Part shown: piece by piece, positions 35,407 to 44,388 of the stretch
Numbering within the stretch: the stretch's first letter is position 1
Layout: each line of letters begins with the position of its first letter
Assembly (NCBI GenBank): GCA_937925815.1
Contig: CALAMQ010000008.1
Coordinates: 1-58,288 of the forward strand
Source: an uncultured Granulosicoccaceae bacterium
GTDB taxonomy: Bacteria > Pseudomonadota > Gammaproteobacteria > CALCKW01
DNA length: 58,288 bases
Reading direction: 5' to 3'
Position numbers and translations under genes: made by a program
The notes under the pieces: model-generated
What the model saw: only the letters and a program-made list of their open reading frames with translations
Databases searched by the model: none
Told to the model about the DNA's origin: nothing

Positions 35407-35826
35407 TCAGGGCGAATCGGAGCGCAGGGTCGGCAGTGAAATCCGCAACAGCCCGAGCTGGCTGCCCGCGTCCATCGCCGTCACCACTGCTTGATAAGGC
35501 GTGCCGCGGTCAGCGCGTATGACCAGCGGCACATCACGCCGTCCGTCGAGGACCTTTTGCAACGCTGAGCGCACCGTCTCCAGTTCTGAATTGATGAGCT
35601 TCTGACCGTTCACGTGCAGCTCACTCTGCGCGTTGATCAACACTTCTATGCGCTGCTCTTCAGGCGCTTGGCTGGCGCTCGCCTCGGGCAATTGCAGTTT
35701 GATCTGACTCTCTTTTTGAAAGGTCGTTGAAACCATGAAAAAAATCAGCAGCAAAAAGACCACATCGATCAGCGGCGTCAGATTGAGCTCTACCGGTGCT
35801 GTTGCTTTGAGGTGGCGAAAATTCAT
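35407..35826 (-). CDS. exbD: ExbD/TolR-family proton-channel subunit
   Basis: This 139-residue protein has a single N-terminal membrane helix with the essential Asp in LTPLIDVVFLLLIFFMVSTTF, preceded by a short cytoplasmic stretch. The C-terminal two thirds is periplasmic, with the charged peptidoglycan- and partner-binding fold (RADRGTPYQAVVTAMDAGSQ). With ExbB it harvests proton-motive force. ExbB/ExbD pairs in comEC-exbBD-msbA clusters are of uncertain partner. Its start overlaps the exbB stop by 1 nt. Confidence 0.94.
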   Translation of the reverse strand: MNFRHLKATAPVELNLTPLIDVVFLLLIFFMVSTTFQKESQIKLQLPEASASQAPEEQRIEVLINAQSELHVNGQKLINSELETVRSALQKVLDGRRDVPLVIRADRGTPYQAVVTAMDAGSQLGLLRISLPTLRSDSP

Positions 35827-36536
35827 CAGTTCGTCGTCGTCGCCGCGCGCCGCCGGGTGACTTTCGGGGCTGCCGCGGTCGCTGATTGTTGTGGCGTCGG
35901 GCCGTCAACAAGGGTATTTACCAACGCCAGTGACTCTTGCTCCATCGCCATCACCAAATCGTCAACACGCCGGTGAAAGTACCGGCTAAAGACCAGCGAA
36001 GGGATGGCGACAAATAAGCCCGCAGCGGTTGTCATCAACGCTTGAGAGATGCCACCAGCGAGCGCAGTTGGGTCGCCAACGCCCGCCGAGGTGATGGCTG
36101 CAAACACGGATATCATGCCAACCACCGTACCGAGCAAGCCCAATAACGGCGTGATTGCCGCGATGGTGCCAAGGGCATTGAGGTAGCGATTCAGTCCGTG
36201 CACCTCTTGGCGTCCGGCTTCCTCAATGGCCGACTTGAGATCCTCGCGCGACTGGCCACGGTTATGCAACCCAGCCGCGAGCACGCGCCCCAACGGCGAA
36301 TCGGTGCGCAGCGCCTGTAACTGTTCAGGGTTGGCCGCCGCTTGCAATGCACAGCGCCGCGCCAGATTGCGGGCACGCTGTGGCACCACACGTGACACGT
36401 TCAGCGCGTAAAAACGTTCGGCAATAATCGCCAGTGCCACAACCGAACACAGAATAATGGGCAGCATCAACCAGCCGCCAGACAGCAGAATCTCAAACAC
36501 GTAATGGGTTCCCGTCGCCACGTCGCCAGAGAACAA
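35826..36536 (-). CDS. exbB: ExbB/TolQ-family proton-channel protein
   Basis: This 236-residue inner-membrane protein has three helices: about 12-35, 130-155 and 165-190. The conserved TM2 and TM3 blocks are LGTIAAITPLLGLLGTVVGMI and GGISQALMTTAAGLFVAIPS. The C-terminal tail (Thr/Ala/Arg-rich) is cytoplasmic. It lies 60 bp from comEC upstream and overlaps exbD by 1 nt. Confidence 0.94.
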   Translation of the reverse strand: MFSGDVATGTHYVFEILLSGGWLMLPIILCSVVALAIIAERFYALNVSRVVPQRARNLARRCALQAAANPEQLQALRTDSPLGRVLAAGLHNRGQSREDLKSAIEEAGRQEVHGLNRYLNALGTIAAITPLLGLLGTVVGMISVFAAITSAGVGDPTALAGGISQALMTTAAGLFVAIPSLVFSRYFHRRVDDLVMAMEQESLALVNTLVDGPTPQQSATAAAPKVTRRRAATTTN

Positions 36537-36596
36537 CCCCAGCTTTGCCAGAAGTCTAGCAGGCGCGCTCGGCGCAGCGGAGGTGATCTGCAGCGG

Positions 36597-38948
36597 TCAG
36601 CGGTGCCAAAAGCGCTGTCGTTCACGTCGCCACAGGGTGAGCTCCTCGGCAAGGGCGCGCTCGGCGGGCAGGGTCAGTTGGATTGCACCGTGGTCTGCCG
36701 TACCGAACCAAGCGATGCCGTGTTGCCTATACCGGTCTCGCACGCTGGGGTGTGGCAACTTAAAGCGTCCACCTCGCGCGTGCGAAGCAATTGCGATGTC
36801 AGGCCTCAGTTGTGCGAGCAAGGCGTCACCCGAAGAGGTCTTGCTGCCGTGATGTGGCACCAAAATTACCGTTGCAGGCTCAATCTTCGAACGCACCAAT
36901 GTCGCCTCGCCGCGCCGCTCAACATCGCCGAGCAGAAGCATCGACTGGCCTCCAGGCACTTGCACGCGCAACACGCAGGATTGGTCGTTCTCCGAGCCGC
37001 TGAAACTGACCTGCGGGTGCTCAATACGAAACGCGACACCGTCCCATTGCCAATTGACTCCCGCAGCGCAGGTGCCGTTTTCCGGGCGCAACACGCGGTC
37101 AACCGGCAGCGCCCGCAGGAGTCCCGGCACCCCGCCGGCGTGATCGGAGTCAGCGTGTGACACAACCAGCGCATCAACCCGATCGCGCCCACCTGCACGC
37201 ACGACCGGCGCGACAACCATTGCACCGGTATCAAATTGTCCAAAACGCGGTCCGGTGTCATACACCAGCGTGCGTGTCGCCGTTTCAATCACCACAGCCA
37301 GACCGTGCCCCACATCCAACACCGTCGCGCGAACAGAGCCGTGCGATGGCCGGGCTGGCGAGCCCGCAAAAGCAATCAGCAATGCCGCGGCAGCAAGCAG
37401 CGGCGACAGTGGCCAGCCCCTTGGCAACAACAGCCAGGCCGACACCGCAACCAACGCGAGAATCGACGGTCCGTGCATCACGCTTGGCAAACCGAGCGGC
37501 ACGTTATCAGCGACATACATCAACGCAAAGAGCAGCGCTGCCAACGCGGCGTCCACGGCCCAATAAAGCCAGATTGACAGCATTGGTGCGACCCCGAGCA
37601 ACACAGTGGCAAGTAAGGCGCAGGGCACGATCAGCACCGCAAACACTGGCACCAACAACAAGTTTGCAAATGGGCTAAGCCAGGTGATGTCACCAAAAAC
37701 CAGCAGCGTCAACGGTGTCAACACCAGCCCAATCACCGCGTTGACCCAGAGCCCCTGCGACACCCCTCGCCAATGACGCCTAGACCGAATACCAAGTGTG
37801 ATCGCCGCAACGGCCGTAAACGACAGCCAGAATCCCGCGTCCAACAGAGACAGTGGCCAGATCGCGAGCACGCACGCAAATGCCATTGCGAGCGACTGCC
37901 CTGCGCCTAACGGCAAGCGCAACACCAAGGCCACACAAAAGACCGACAGCATCACCAGCGCGCGCACCGTTGGCAACGAAAACCCGGCGAGTGCCGCGTA
38001 GACCACAGCACACAACAATCCAACCACACTTGCAATAACGCGCCGGTCTACAGCATCGGAATTTGCCAGCCCAAGCCGCGTCACGAGCCACCAAAAACCC
38101 CATCCAATTGCGAAACCCACACTGGCGACCATACCAATGTGCAAGCCCGAAATCGCAACCAAATGCGCGGCGCCGGTCTTCGCAAGCAACTCGCGTTGCG
38201 TGGCGGTTATGCGATCACGTGACCCCACCACAAGAGCTTCTATCAACCCGCCGTGCGCGAGTGTCCGGGTGCCGGCTCGCATGCGCTCGCGCAGTTGCCA
38301 GCGCAGGCGGTCGAGTGTCACATCATGTTCGGCCAGCGCGCGATTGCCTTCCTCCGCGCGCACGGTGCCGAGCGCACCGATGCCTCTGACGAAAAGCCAG
38401 GTATCAAAGTCAAAGCCCTGGGGATTGCTACGTCCACGGGGTGGTCGCAATGCCAGGCGCAGCACCAAGTGATCACCGGGCCGCACAGCGCGCGAGGATC
38501 GGTACCAACTGACACGCGCCACCAACCCCCTTGGCACCAGATCTTCACTGGCATCGCACTGCTCAATTCGAAACAGCAGCCGAAGGCGTCCAGCGAGCTC
38601 AGCGGGCAACCCAATAACTTGGCCACGGCAAGTCGTCTCGAGTGTGTCGACACCGCCCAAGCGGGTGGACAGTCGGTCGTCGGCCACAACCAATAACCAA
38701 CAGGCGGCGCCAACTGCCACCCCGAGGCAACGCAGCCGGGCCACGCCCATCAACAGCCCACCGGCGACTGCGACCAGCAGGACCACCGGCAACGGCGGTA
38801 TGTCACGTAGCCACAGCGCACTGGCCATGGCGATCGTTGCGAGTAGGAGCGTCCCCATGTGGCCAGCGTGCCACGCCGCCCACTCAAGATTGCCCCTGCG
38901 CAGCCGATAGCCGTTTCGAATTGGCCGCTCGACGCCCGCGTGACGCAC
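36597..38948 (-). CDS. comEC: ComEC/Rec2-family DNA uptake channel
   Basis: This 783-residue inner-membrane protein carries the three ComEC parts: an N-terminal DUF4131-like OB region, a central competence domain with about ten helices, and a C-terminal beta-lactamase-like domain. The competence core has AHLVAISGLHIGMVASVGFA, a conserved signature, and LPTVRALVMLSVF. The metallo-domain has VVSHADSDHAGGVPG, the HxDxDHxGG metal motif, plus VPHHGSKTSSGDALL and the final IASHARGGRF region. It imports single-stranded DNA in competent bacteria. It is the first gene of the minus-strand operon running into exbB and msbA. Confidence 0.93.
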   Translation of the reverse strand: MRHAGVERPIRNGYRLRRGNLEWAAWHAGHMGTLLLATIAMASALWLRDIPPLPVVLLVAVAGGLLMGVARLRCLGVAVGAACWLLVVADDRLSTRLGGVDTLETTCRGQVIGLPAELAGRLRLLFRIEQCDASEDLVPRGLVARVSWYRSSRAVRPGDHLVLRLALRPPRGRSNPQGFDFDTWLFVRGIGALGTVRAEEGNRALAEHDVTLDRLRWQLRERMRAGTRTLAHGGLIEALVVGSRDRITATQRELLAKTGAAHLVAISGLHIGMVASVGFAIGWGFWWLVTRLGLANSDAVDRRVIASVVGLLCAVVYAALAGFSLPTVRALVMLSVFCVALVLRLPLGAGQSLAMAFACVLAIWPLSLLDAGFWLSFTAVAAITLGIRSRRHWRGVSQGLWVNAVIGLVLTPLTLLVFGDITWLSPFANLLLVPVFAVLIVPCALLATVLLGVAPMLSIWLYWAVDAALAALLFALMYVADNVPLGLPSVMHGPSILALVAVSAWLLLPRGWPLSPLLAAAALLIAFAGSPARPSHGSVRATVLDVGHGLAVVIETATRTLVYDTGPRFGQFDTGAMVVAPVVRAGGRDRVDALVVSHADSDHAGGVPGLLRALPVDRVLRPENGTCAAGVNWQWDGVAFRIEHPQVSFSGSENDQSCVLRVQVPGGQSMLLLGDVERRGEATLVRSKIEPATVILVPHHGSKTSSGDALLAQLRPDIAIASHARGGRFKLPHPSVRDRYRQHGIAWFGTADHGAIQLTLPAERALAEELTLWRRERQRFWHR

Positions 38949-38994
38949 AAACGCATCACCGCCGCCAGGCCTAGACGCATTTCACGCCTCTTGC

Positions 38995-39534
38995 GTGACA
39001 CACCTGGCGGGCCGCGAGATGAAAAATCAGTTGTTGGGAGACGGAGCCGCGGAGCAGACACTTGCCAACCGCTCGAGCCTTTCTGTGCTGCGACCCTGGC
39101 TCAACGACCCCGTGCTCTACCGCGTTACGCGCCGCTCAATTGCAGCGGCAATGGCCATTGGTCTCGCACTGATGTGGCTACCGCTCCCGGTTCAAACATT
39201 GCTCGCTGGGGCCTGCGCAATCCAATGGCGCGCCAATTTGCCGCTGAGTGCAAGCCTCGTTTGGATCACCAATCCCCTGACCATCCCACCGATGTACTTC
39301 GGCGCTTATCAAGTCGGCTCAATCCTCATCGGGCCAACGCAGTTAGACACTGAAAATTGGGCCACCCTGCTCCAAGATACGCACGGGCTGTGGTTACCAC
39401 TGCTCACCGGATGCAGCGTGTTAGCTGTGGTTTTCGCGTGCCTGGGCTACGCAGGTACCTACGCGTTTTGGCGCCTTCGCGCCCTGTACCGTCTTACTCA
39501 GTGGCGCACTCGTGCGCACAGACCAAGCGACTGA
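38995..39534 (+). CDS. DUF2062 membrane protein
   Basis: The frame opens at GTG 38995 (179 residues); ATG 39019 is an alternative. The protein matches DUF2062: an arginine-rich lead-in with VTRRSIAAAMAIGLA, then PLPVQTLLAGACAIQWRANL, a membrane helix, and the ITNPLTIPPMYFGAYQVGS signature. Two or three helices are predicted overall. The biochemical role of the family is unknown. The gene lies between comEC (divergent) and lolD (convergent), a position shared with several gammaproteobacteria. Confidence 0.88.
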   Translation: MTHLAGREMKNQLLGDGAAEQTLANRSSLSVLRPWLNDPVLYRVTRRSIAAAMAIGLALMWLPLPVQTLLAGACAIQWRANLPLSASLVWITNPLTIPPMYFGAYQVGSILIGPTQLDTENWATLLQDTHGLWLPLLTGCSVLAVVFACLGYAGTYAFWRLRALYRLTQWRTRAHRPSD

Positions 39535-39555
39535 GACGACTCGCCGCGCGATGGC

Positions 39556-40260
39556 CTAGGCAGGCGTTGGCAACGCAAGCTCGTGCAGGCCACCGTCGGT
39601 CAACTGAACACAACGATCGAGCCGCGCCGCCAGACGCTGATCGTGCGTCACAATGACAAACGCGGTGCCGAGATCTCGGTTCAGGCTCACCAGCAAATCA
39701 TGAATGCGCTCGGCGTTGCTGTCATCGAGGTTGCCCGTGGGCTCATCCGCGAGCACACAGCACGGTTCGGTGACCAGCGCACGCGCAATGGCCGTGCGCT
39801 GACGCTCACCGCCAGACAGTTGCGCGGGTTTGTGCGACGCCCGCGCCGAGAGCCCGACCCGCTCGAGGTATTGCCCGGCCGCGGCTTTGGCTTCGTCCGC
39901 TCGCGCACCACGAATCAACAGCGGCATCGCCACATTTTCAAGCGCTGAAAATTCGTTTAAGAGGTGGTGAAATTGATAGACAAAGCCCAACTGGCGGTTG
40001 CGCAAGATCCCCGCCGCAGCCGGTGCTAAATCACTCAAGCGTTCACCGTTGACTCGGACCTCGCCACTGCTCGGGCGATCCAAGCCACCGAGCAGGTGAA
40101 GCAACGTGCTCTTGCCACTGCCCGAGCGACCTACAATCGCCAACTGCTCGGCGGGAGCCACTGACAAATTCACGTCGCGCAGCACATCCACTGCGTTGTC
40201 GCCTTCTCGATAAGACCGCGACACGTCCACCGCTTCGAGCACCGCTGCGTTATCAGTCAT
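39556..40260 (-). CDS. lolD: Lipoprotein-releasing ABC transporter ATPase LolD
   Basis: This 234-residue ATPase drives release of outer-membrane lipoproteins from the inner membrane to LolA. It shows Walker [10 protein letters not shown], the Q-loop [21 protein letters not shown] typical of LolD, the signature [15 protein letters not shown] and Walker [14 protein letters not shown] chose ATG 40260, because the conserved domain ([12 protein letters not shown]) starts a few residues later; it overlaps the lolC end by 8 nt. Confidence 0.95.
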   Translation of the reverse strand: MTDNAAVLEAVDVSRSYREGDNAVDVLRDVNLSVAPAEQLAIVGRSGSGKSTLLHLLGGLDRPSSGEVRVNGERLSDLAPAAAGILRNRQLGFVYQFHHLLNEFSALENVAMPLLIRGARADEAKAAAGQYLERVGLSARASHKPAQLSGGERQRTAIARALVTEPCCVLADEPTGNLDDSNAERIHDLLVSLNRDLGTAFVIVTHDQRLAARLDRCVQLTDGGLHELALPTPA

Positions 40261-41497
40261 GTCGCAAGGCCTCGACGGGATCGGTGCGCGCCGCGCGCCA
40301 CGCTGGATAGAGCGTTGCGCCAACGCTCAGACAAAACGCTATCAAGGTCACCCAGAACACGTCATCAAATTTGAGCTCTGAGGGGAAATAGGTGATCGCG
40401 TAGACATCCTCAGCGAGAAACTTTCTCCCGAGCAAAGACTCGATCATTGGCACCAGCCGTTCGACGTTCAGCGCGATGCTGACCCCGCCTAACACACCAA
40501 GCACGGTACCAAGCAGACCAATGATGGTGCCTTGAACCAAGAAGATTTGCATCACTGATCGCGGACTCGCGCCGAGCGTGCGCAAGATTGCGATATCGGA
40601 CTGTTTTTCGTTTACCACCATGATCAACATGCTCACGATGTTAAACGCCGCCACCGCGACTATCAGCGAGAGGATGATGAACATCATGGTTTTCTCGGTC
40701 TGAACAGCCCTGAAGAAATTCCGGTGCTGCCAGGTCCAGTCAGATACCCACCAGGTCTCACCGAGCGTGTCAGCGAGGTCACGCGCCACCGACTGCGCGT
40801 TGAACATGTCAACGAGCTTAAGCCGAACACCACTGACACCGTCAATGCGCATCAAGCGCGCGGCGTCGGCCGCAGCAAACACCGCCATATTGCGGTCAAA
40901 CTCCCCCATCCCAGAGGAAAAAGTGCCAACCACCGTGAACCGTTTCATACGCGGAGTCACGCCGACCACACTGACCGAGGCCTCAGGTGCGACAACCGTG
41001 ACTTTGTCACCGGTCTCAACGCCGAGATACGCCGCCAGAGAAGCGCCGAGCACCGCGTTGAATTCACCGGGTTGCAACGCTTCGATGCTGCCCGAGACCA
41101 TTTGCTTCTCAATGTCAGAGACCGACGGTTCGTGCTCTGGCATAACACCTCGCGCAAGCGCACCGGTGACCCGCTCGCCGTTGACGAGCATCAACTGCGC
41201 TTCGACGTAAGGGGCCGCGCCAACCACTTCCTCGTGGTCTCGCGCCGCACTGGCAAGCGCCTCCCACTCAACAACAGCACCCGCGGGCTTGGTGATGGTC
41301 GCGTGCGAAGCCATGCCCAAAATGCGTTCGCGCACCTCGGTCTGAAAGCCGTTCATGACAGATAACACCACGATCAAAGTCGTGATGCCAAGAGCAATTC
41401 CCACCACCGAAATCAGGGTGATGAAGGAGACAAATCCGCTGCGGCGACGCGAACGCGTGTACCGCAACCCGATGGCAAGCGTGTAGGGTTGTCGCAT
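40253..41497 (-). CDS. lolC: Lipoprotein-releasing permease, LolC/LolE (possibly LolF-like)
   Basis: This 414-residue permease starts at ATG 41497 with [20 protein letters not shown], followed by [17 protein letters not shown]-like TM1 ([16 protein letters not shown]). A periplasmic MacB-like domain follows, then three C-terminal helices: [36 protein letters not shown] and the last near the C-terminus ([20 protein letters not shown]). With LolD it extracts lipoproteins. Only one permease gene is present in this cluster, with no lolE beside it, so it may act as a homodimer as LolF does in some gammaproteobacteria, or lolE may lie elsewhere. Confidence 0.93.
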   Translation of the reverse strand: MRQPYTLAIGLRYTRSRRRSGFVSFITLISVVGIALGITTLIVVLSVMNGFQTEVRERILGMASHATITKPAGAVVEWEALASAARDHEEVVGAAPYVEAQLMLVNGERVTGALARGVMPEHEPSVSDIEKQMVSGSIEALQPGEFNAVLGASLAAYLGVETGDKVTVVAPEASVSVVGVTPRMKRFTVVGTFSSGMGEFDRNMAVFAAADAARLMRIDGVSGVRLKLVDMFNAQSVARDLADTLGETWWVSDWTWQHRNFFRAVQTEKTMMFIILSLIVAVAAFNIVSMLIMVVNEKQSDIAILRTLGASPRSVMQIFLVQGTIIGLLGTVLGVLGGVSIALNVERLVPMIESLLGRKFLAEDVYAITYFPSELKFDDVFWVTLIAFCLSVGATLYPAWRAARTDPVEALRHD

Positions 41498-41584
41498 GGG
41501 TTGCGAGGGTAGCCCAAATTTGGCACCGGCGTATGCCCTGAATGTTTTGGCACCATCCAGTCCCTTCACACCCGCAGCAATGCC

Positions 41585-43921
41585 TTAGACCGTTTGCTGC
41601 CTACTGCCGTTCCGCCAGCTCGACACCACCAGCACCACGCCCATCAACAGTGCCGCGCCGTACACCGCGGGATTGCCGTTGAGGATCAACACGCTGAGCA
41701 CCAGGCGCAGCCCGACATTCCACAACGGCAACGCATCACAGTCAAAGCGCGCCAGCGCGCTTGCCAGCAAGTACAGCGCGCACAGCAACCGCAGCAGCAA
41801 GGGCACTAACATGGCGGCATCGACGGTGCCGTCATAGCCCGGCAGGTAAGTCACCATGCCACCGATTGAATTCGGGTTGATCTGCGCCTGCTCGATCAAC
41901 AAGAGCTCTGGATACATCGCAAACACGAAGGGAATAATGAACATCACAATGCCCGAGCGAACCGCCGAAAAACCCGTCGCCATCGGGTCTTGTTTGGTGA
42001 TTGAGGCTGCGGCAAAGGCGGCCAAGGCCACCGGGGGCGTGATTGCGCTGGCAACCGCGAAGTAGAAAATAAACATATTGGCCGCAAACATCGATATGCC
42101 AAGCCCGGCAAGCACCGGGCCCATCAACAACGCGACGTTGATGTACGCTGGCACAGCCGGCATGCCCATGCCGAGCAAAACCGCGAGCGCCATGGTTGCG
42201 ACCAACGCCATAAACTGAAACAGCACTGACCCGCCGTCACCAAATTGGAAGGCGTTAAGCCACTGCAACACATCGATCGAAATGAAATTTGGTAAGGCCG
42301 TCAACCGAAGGCAGAAGTCGATGATCGTGACGGCGAGAAACATCAGATAGAGCGTTGAAATCAGCACGCCAGCGTTCGAAAGCGCATCGAGCAGCTTGCG
42401 CGGTTTGGCGCGCATCGCTGGATCAAGAAACAGCAAGCCCATCAGCAACATCACGGCCCACCAGCCCGCACTGCCCGCGTCACCAGCGCTGTTTTGCACC
42501 AATTGCAGGTACCAGGGCAAGCTCTCAACCACACAGCGCTCACCGAGGAGCGTGCGCTCGGCGCCTAACACGCCCGAGAGAAAACCACAGCCGACGTCCT
42601 GCTTGGGGATTAACAACAGCGTCAGAATGAGCGCGATCGGGGCGAAGATCATGAGCAGATTGAAGCGGTCTTGACGGTCTAGAACCATGTCCTCGGTGAT
42701 CTCGCCGATGGCCTCAAGCCCCTGCTTGCGCGATTGAAACACCACCGACAGAAACAGGCAGAAAAAATACGCCACGGCCGGAATAATTGCGGCGATGATC
42801 ACATAGGAATACGGCACCCCAGTCAGTGCTGCGAGCACAAATGCCGCGACCCCCATAACCGGCGGCATGATCGAGCCACCGGATGAGGCGGCCGCCTCCA
42901 TGCCACCTGCAAACACTTTTGAAAACCCGCGCTTGACCATCATCGGGATCGTCAGCACGCCGGTTGAAAGCACATTGACCACCGGGCCACCAGAGATGGT
43001 GCCGAACATCGCCGAGCTCACGATTGCCGCGTGCGCTGGACCACCGCGCAGGTTGCGTGTCCAGCGGAAGGCGAGCTTGATCAACGACTGTCCACCGGCC
43101 GACACACCAAACAGCGATCCCAGAATCAGGTACGGGAAAATCGTGTTCAGGATGATGTCCATGAACCGCCCGAGAAAACCGCTTGCGTTGTTGGTCAAAA
43201 TATCGTGCACGCGAGGCCTGCCATCAGACAGCAGCCTCGGCTCGCCACCGAGTTTGGTGATCAAGTATTTGTTGATGTCTTCTGCGCCGTACAAGTACCA
43301 CACGGCGATCGTGATGAAGGTGTAGGCGACAACCAGTATGGCGACCAACACCAACGGCAGTCCCCAGACCTTGACGTTGTACGCAAGAAACACCATCACC
43401 GAGATGCCAACAATCGCAACGATCCAGCCGCCGGTGGTGGCAACGCAGTTGGGGTCATCGACCGTTGTGGGTTCGGGCATGCCGAAGAGCGCGGCATTCT
43501 CGCGTTCGATCTCGAGCGCTTGCTGAATCAGTCTGGCGCGCTCACCGGTGAATTGATCCACCAAACAGATCGACTGCAACTCAACGGTATACGTGACGGA
43601 AATCGCGACTGCAGCGACCACGAGCGCGACATCGAACCAGAACCCTACCGCCCGGCGAACCGGTCCGTGGTTGCTCCACTCGCGCCAGATCGAGTGTTTG
43701 AGCACAACGATCAGCATCATCACCACAAACACGAGCGGGTAGAAATATTCGAGCGGGAAACGCCTGACCTTGAGCCAGTCAAGTCCAGTCACCGAGCGCG
43801 CGAGGTGCTCCAAGCCCGGTATCGCTGGCATCGCGTTGACCAGCCCAACGATCACAAATCCCAACGCCAGCAAATACGTCGTCTTGGCGGTGACAGGTCC
43901 AGGTGCGGGCGTGTCAGCCAT
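41585..43921 (-). CDS. Fused TRAP transporter permease (DctQ-DctM, TAXI type)
   Basis: I chose ATG 43921 with the strong ribosome-binding site GGAAGGAG (778 residues). The N-terminal part (about 15-225) is the small DctQ-like membrane module, and the rest is the large DctM-like module with about 12 or more helices. Family signatures are SAMFGTISGGPVVNVLSTGVL, followed by AAASSGGSIMPPVMGVAAFVLA, then GMGMPAVPAYINVALL in the second half. Such fused permeases usually work with a TAXI-family periplasmic binding protein to import carboxylates or amino acids by Na+ coupling. No binding-protein gene is seen next to it; a short signal-peptide ORF lies upstream instead. Confidence 0.93.
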   Translation of the reverse strand: MADTPAPGPVTAKTTYLLALGFVIVGLVNAMPAIPGLEHLARSVTGLDWLKVRRFPLEYFYPLVFVVMMLIVVLKHSIWREWSNHGPVRRAVGFWFDVALVVAAVAISVTYTVELQSICLVDQFTGERARLIQQALEIERENAALFGMPEPTTVDDPNCVATTGGWIVAIVGISVMVFLAYNVKVWGLPLVLVAILVVAYTFITIAVWYLYGAEDINKYLITKLGGEPRLLSDGRPRVHDILTNNASGFLGRFMDIILNTIFPYLILGSLFGVSAGGQSLIKLAFRWTRNLRGGPAHAAIVSSAMFGTISGGPVVNVLSTGVLTIPMMVKRGFSKVFAGGMEAAASSGGSIMPPVMGVAAFVLAALTGVPYSYVIIAAIIPAVAYFFCLFLSVVFQSRKQGLEAIGEITEDMVLDRQDRFNLLMIFAPIALILTLLLIPKQDVGCGFLSGVLGAERTLLGERCVVESLPWYLQLVQNSAGDAGSAGWWAVMLLMGLLFLDPAMRAKPRKLLDALSNAGVLISTLYLMFLAVTIIDFCLRLTALPNFISIDVLQWLNAFQFGDGGSVLFQFMALVATMALAVLLGMGMPAVPAYINVALLMGPVLAGLGISMFAANMFIFYFAVASAITPPVALAAFAAASITKQDPMATGFSAVRSGIVMFIIPFVFAMYPELLLIEQAQINPNSIGGMVTYLPGYDGTVDAAMLVPLLLRLLCALYLLASALARFDCDALPLWNVGLRLVLSVLILNGNPAVYGAALLMGVVLVVSSWRNGSRQQTV

Positions 43922-43972
43922 GGAGCTCCTTCCAACAAAACGTGGCGTGATACGCGCCAACCAGACAATGGT

Positions 43973-44119
43973 TCAGTTCAGCCGAGCCAGAGCCGGCTCG
44001 GCTGGTGCGCCACCGGCACAGGCGGTCTCACCGGTTAATGTCGACATTGCCTGTGCTGATGTGGCCATCACCGCTGCGGCCACCGCAAGACCCGCGCTCA
44101 GTTGAATCAGTGTTTTCAT
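43973..44119 (-). CDS. Possible 48-residue secreted peptide upstream of the TRAP permease
   Basis: This frame is not long enough for a standard length cutoff. Translation of the minus strand from ATG 44119 gives 48 residues. The first 24 have clear signal-peptide form: basic start MKTLIQ, hydrophobic LSAGLAVAAAVMA, then TSAQA as a cleavage site. The mature part would be only about 24 residues, with one Cys and several Ala, Glu and Pro. It ends 51 bp before the permease start. It could be a true small exported protein, or the leftover start of a decayed TRAP binding protein. No good ribosome-binding site is visible. Confidence 0.45.
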   Translation of the reverse strand: MKTLIQLSAGLAVAAAVMATSAQAMSTLTGETACAGGAPAEPALARLN

Positions 44120-44181
44120 TATGTCTGCAGAACCGGAATTTTAAATCAATATTCACGCACCAATGTACCGCACAGCCTGGA

Positions 44182-44215
44182 TCGGGTAGATCATTAAGAT
44201 GTTAATAAAACCCGA
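44182..44215. promoter_or_regulatory. Nested dyad in the TRAP/mfd intergenic region
   Basis: TCGGGT at 44182-44187 is complementary to ACCCGA at 44210-44215. Inside it, ATTAA at 44193-44197 pairs with TTAAT at 44202-44206 around GATG. The surrounding 80 bp is much more AT-rich than the genome. The dyad lies 63 bp before the small ORF start on the minus strand, a position suitable for an operator. Confidence 0.4.
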
Positions 44216-44388
44216 AAATTGGGTCATACAACCGCAACCATGGCCAGCCAGTGGGCAAGCGCACAGCGAGCCTCTGGTCGCCATTCGCACCAGTGCGTTG
44301 GCGCGCAATGTCGTCCAAAGCGCCGGCCTCATCCTGCCGGCTCGGTGTCTCGGGTACACTTGTCGCATTCCGTGTCCAATCTGATCTC

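Noticed and set aside
43031-44038. Long plus-strand frame (335 codons) across the TRAP permease N-terminal region
   Set aside because: It is antisense to a convincing membrane protein, is rich in His, Arg, Gln and Asp in a shadow-like pattern, and shows no domain.
44251-44388. Upstream GTG start for mfd
   Set aside because: The 46 extra residues do not resemble Mfd; GTG 44389 gives a family-typical length. It cannot be excluded without N-terminal data.
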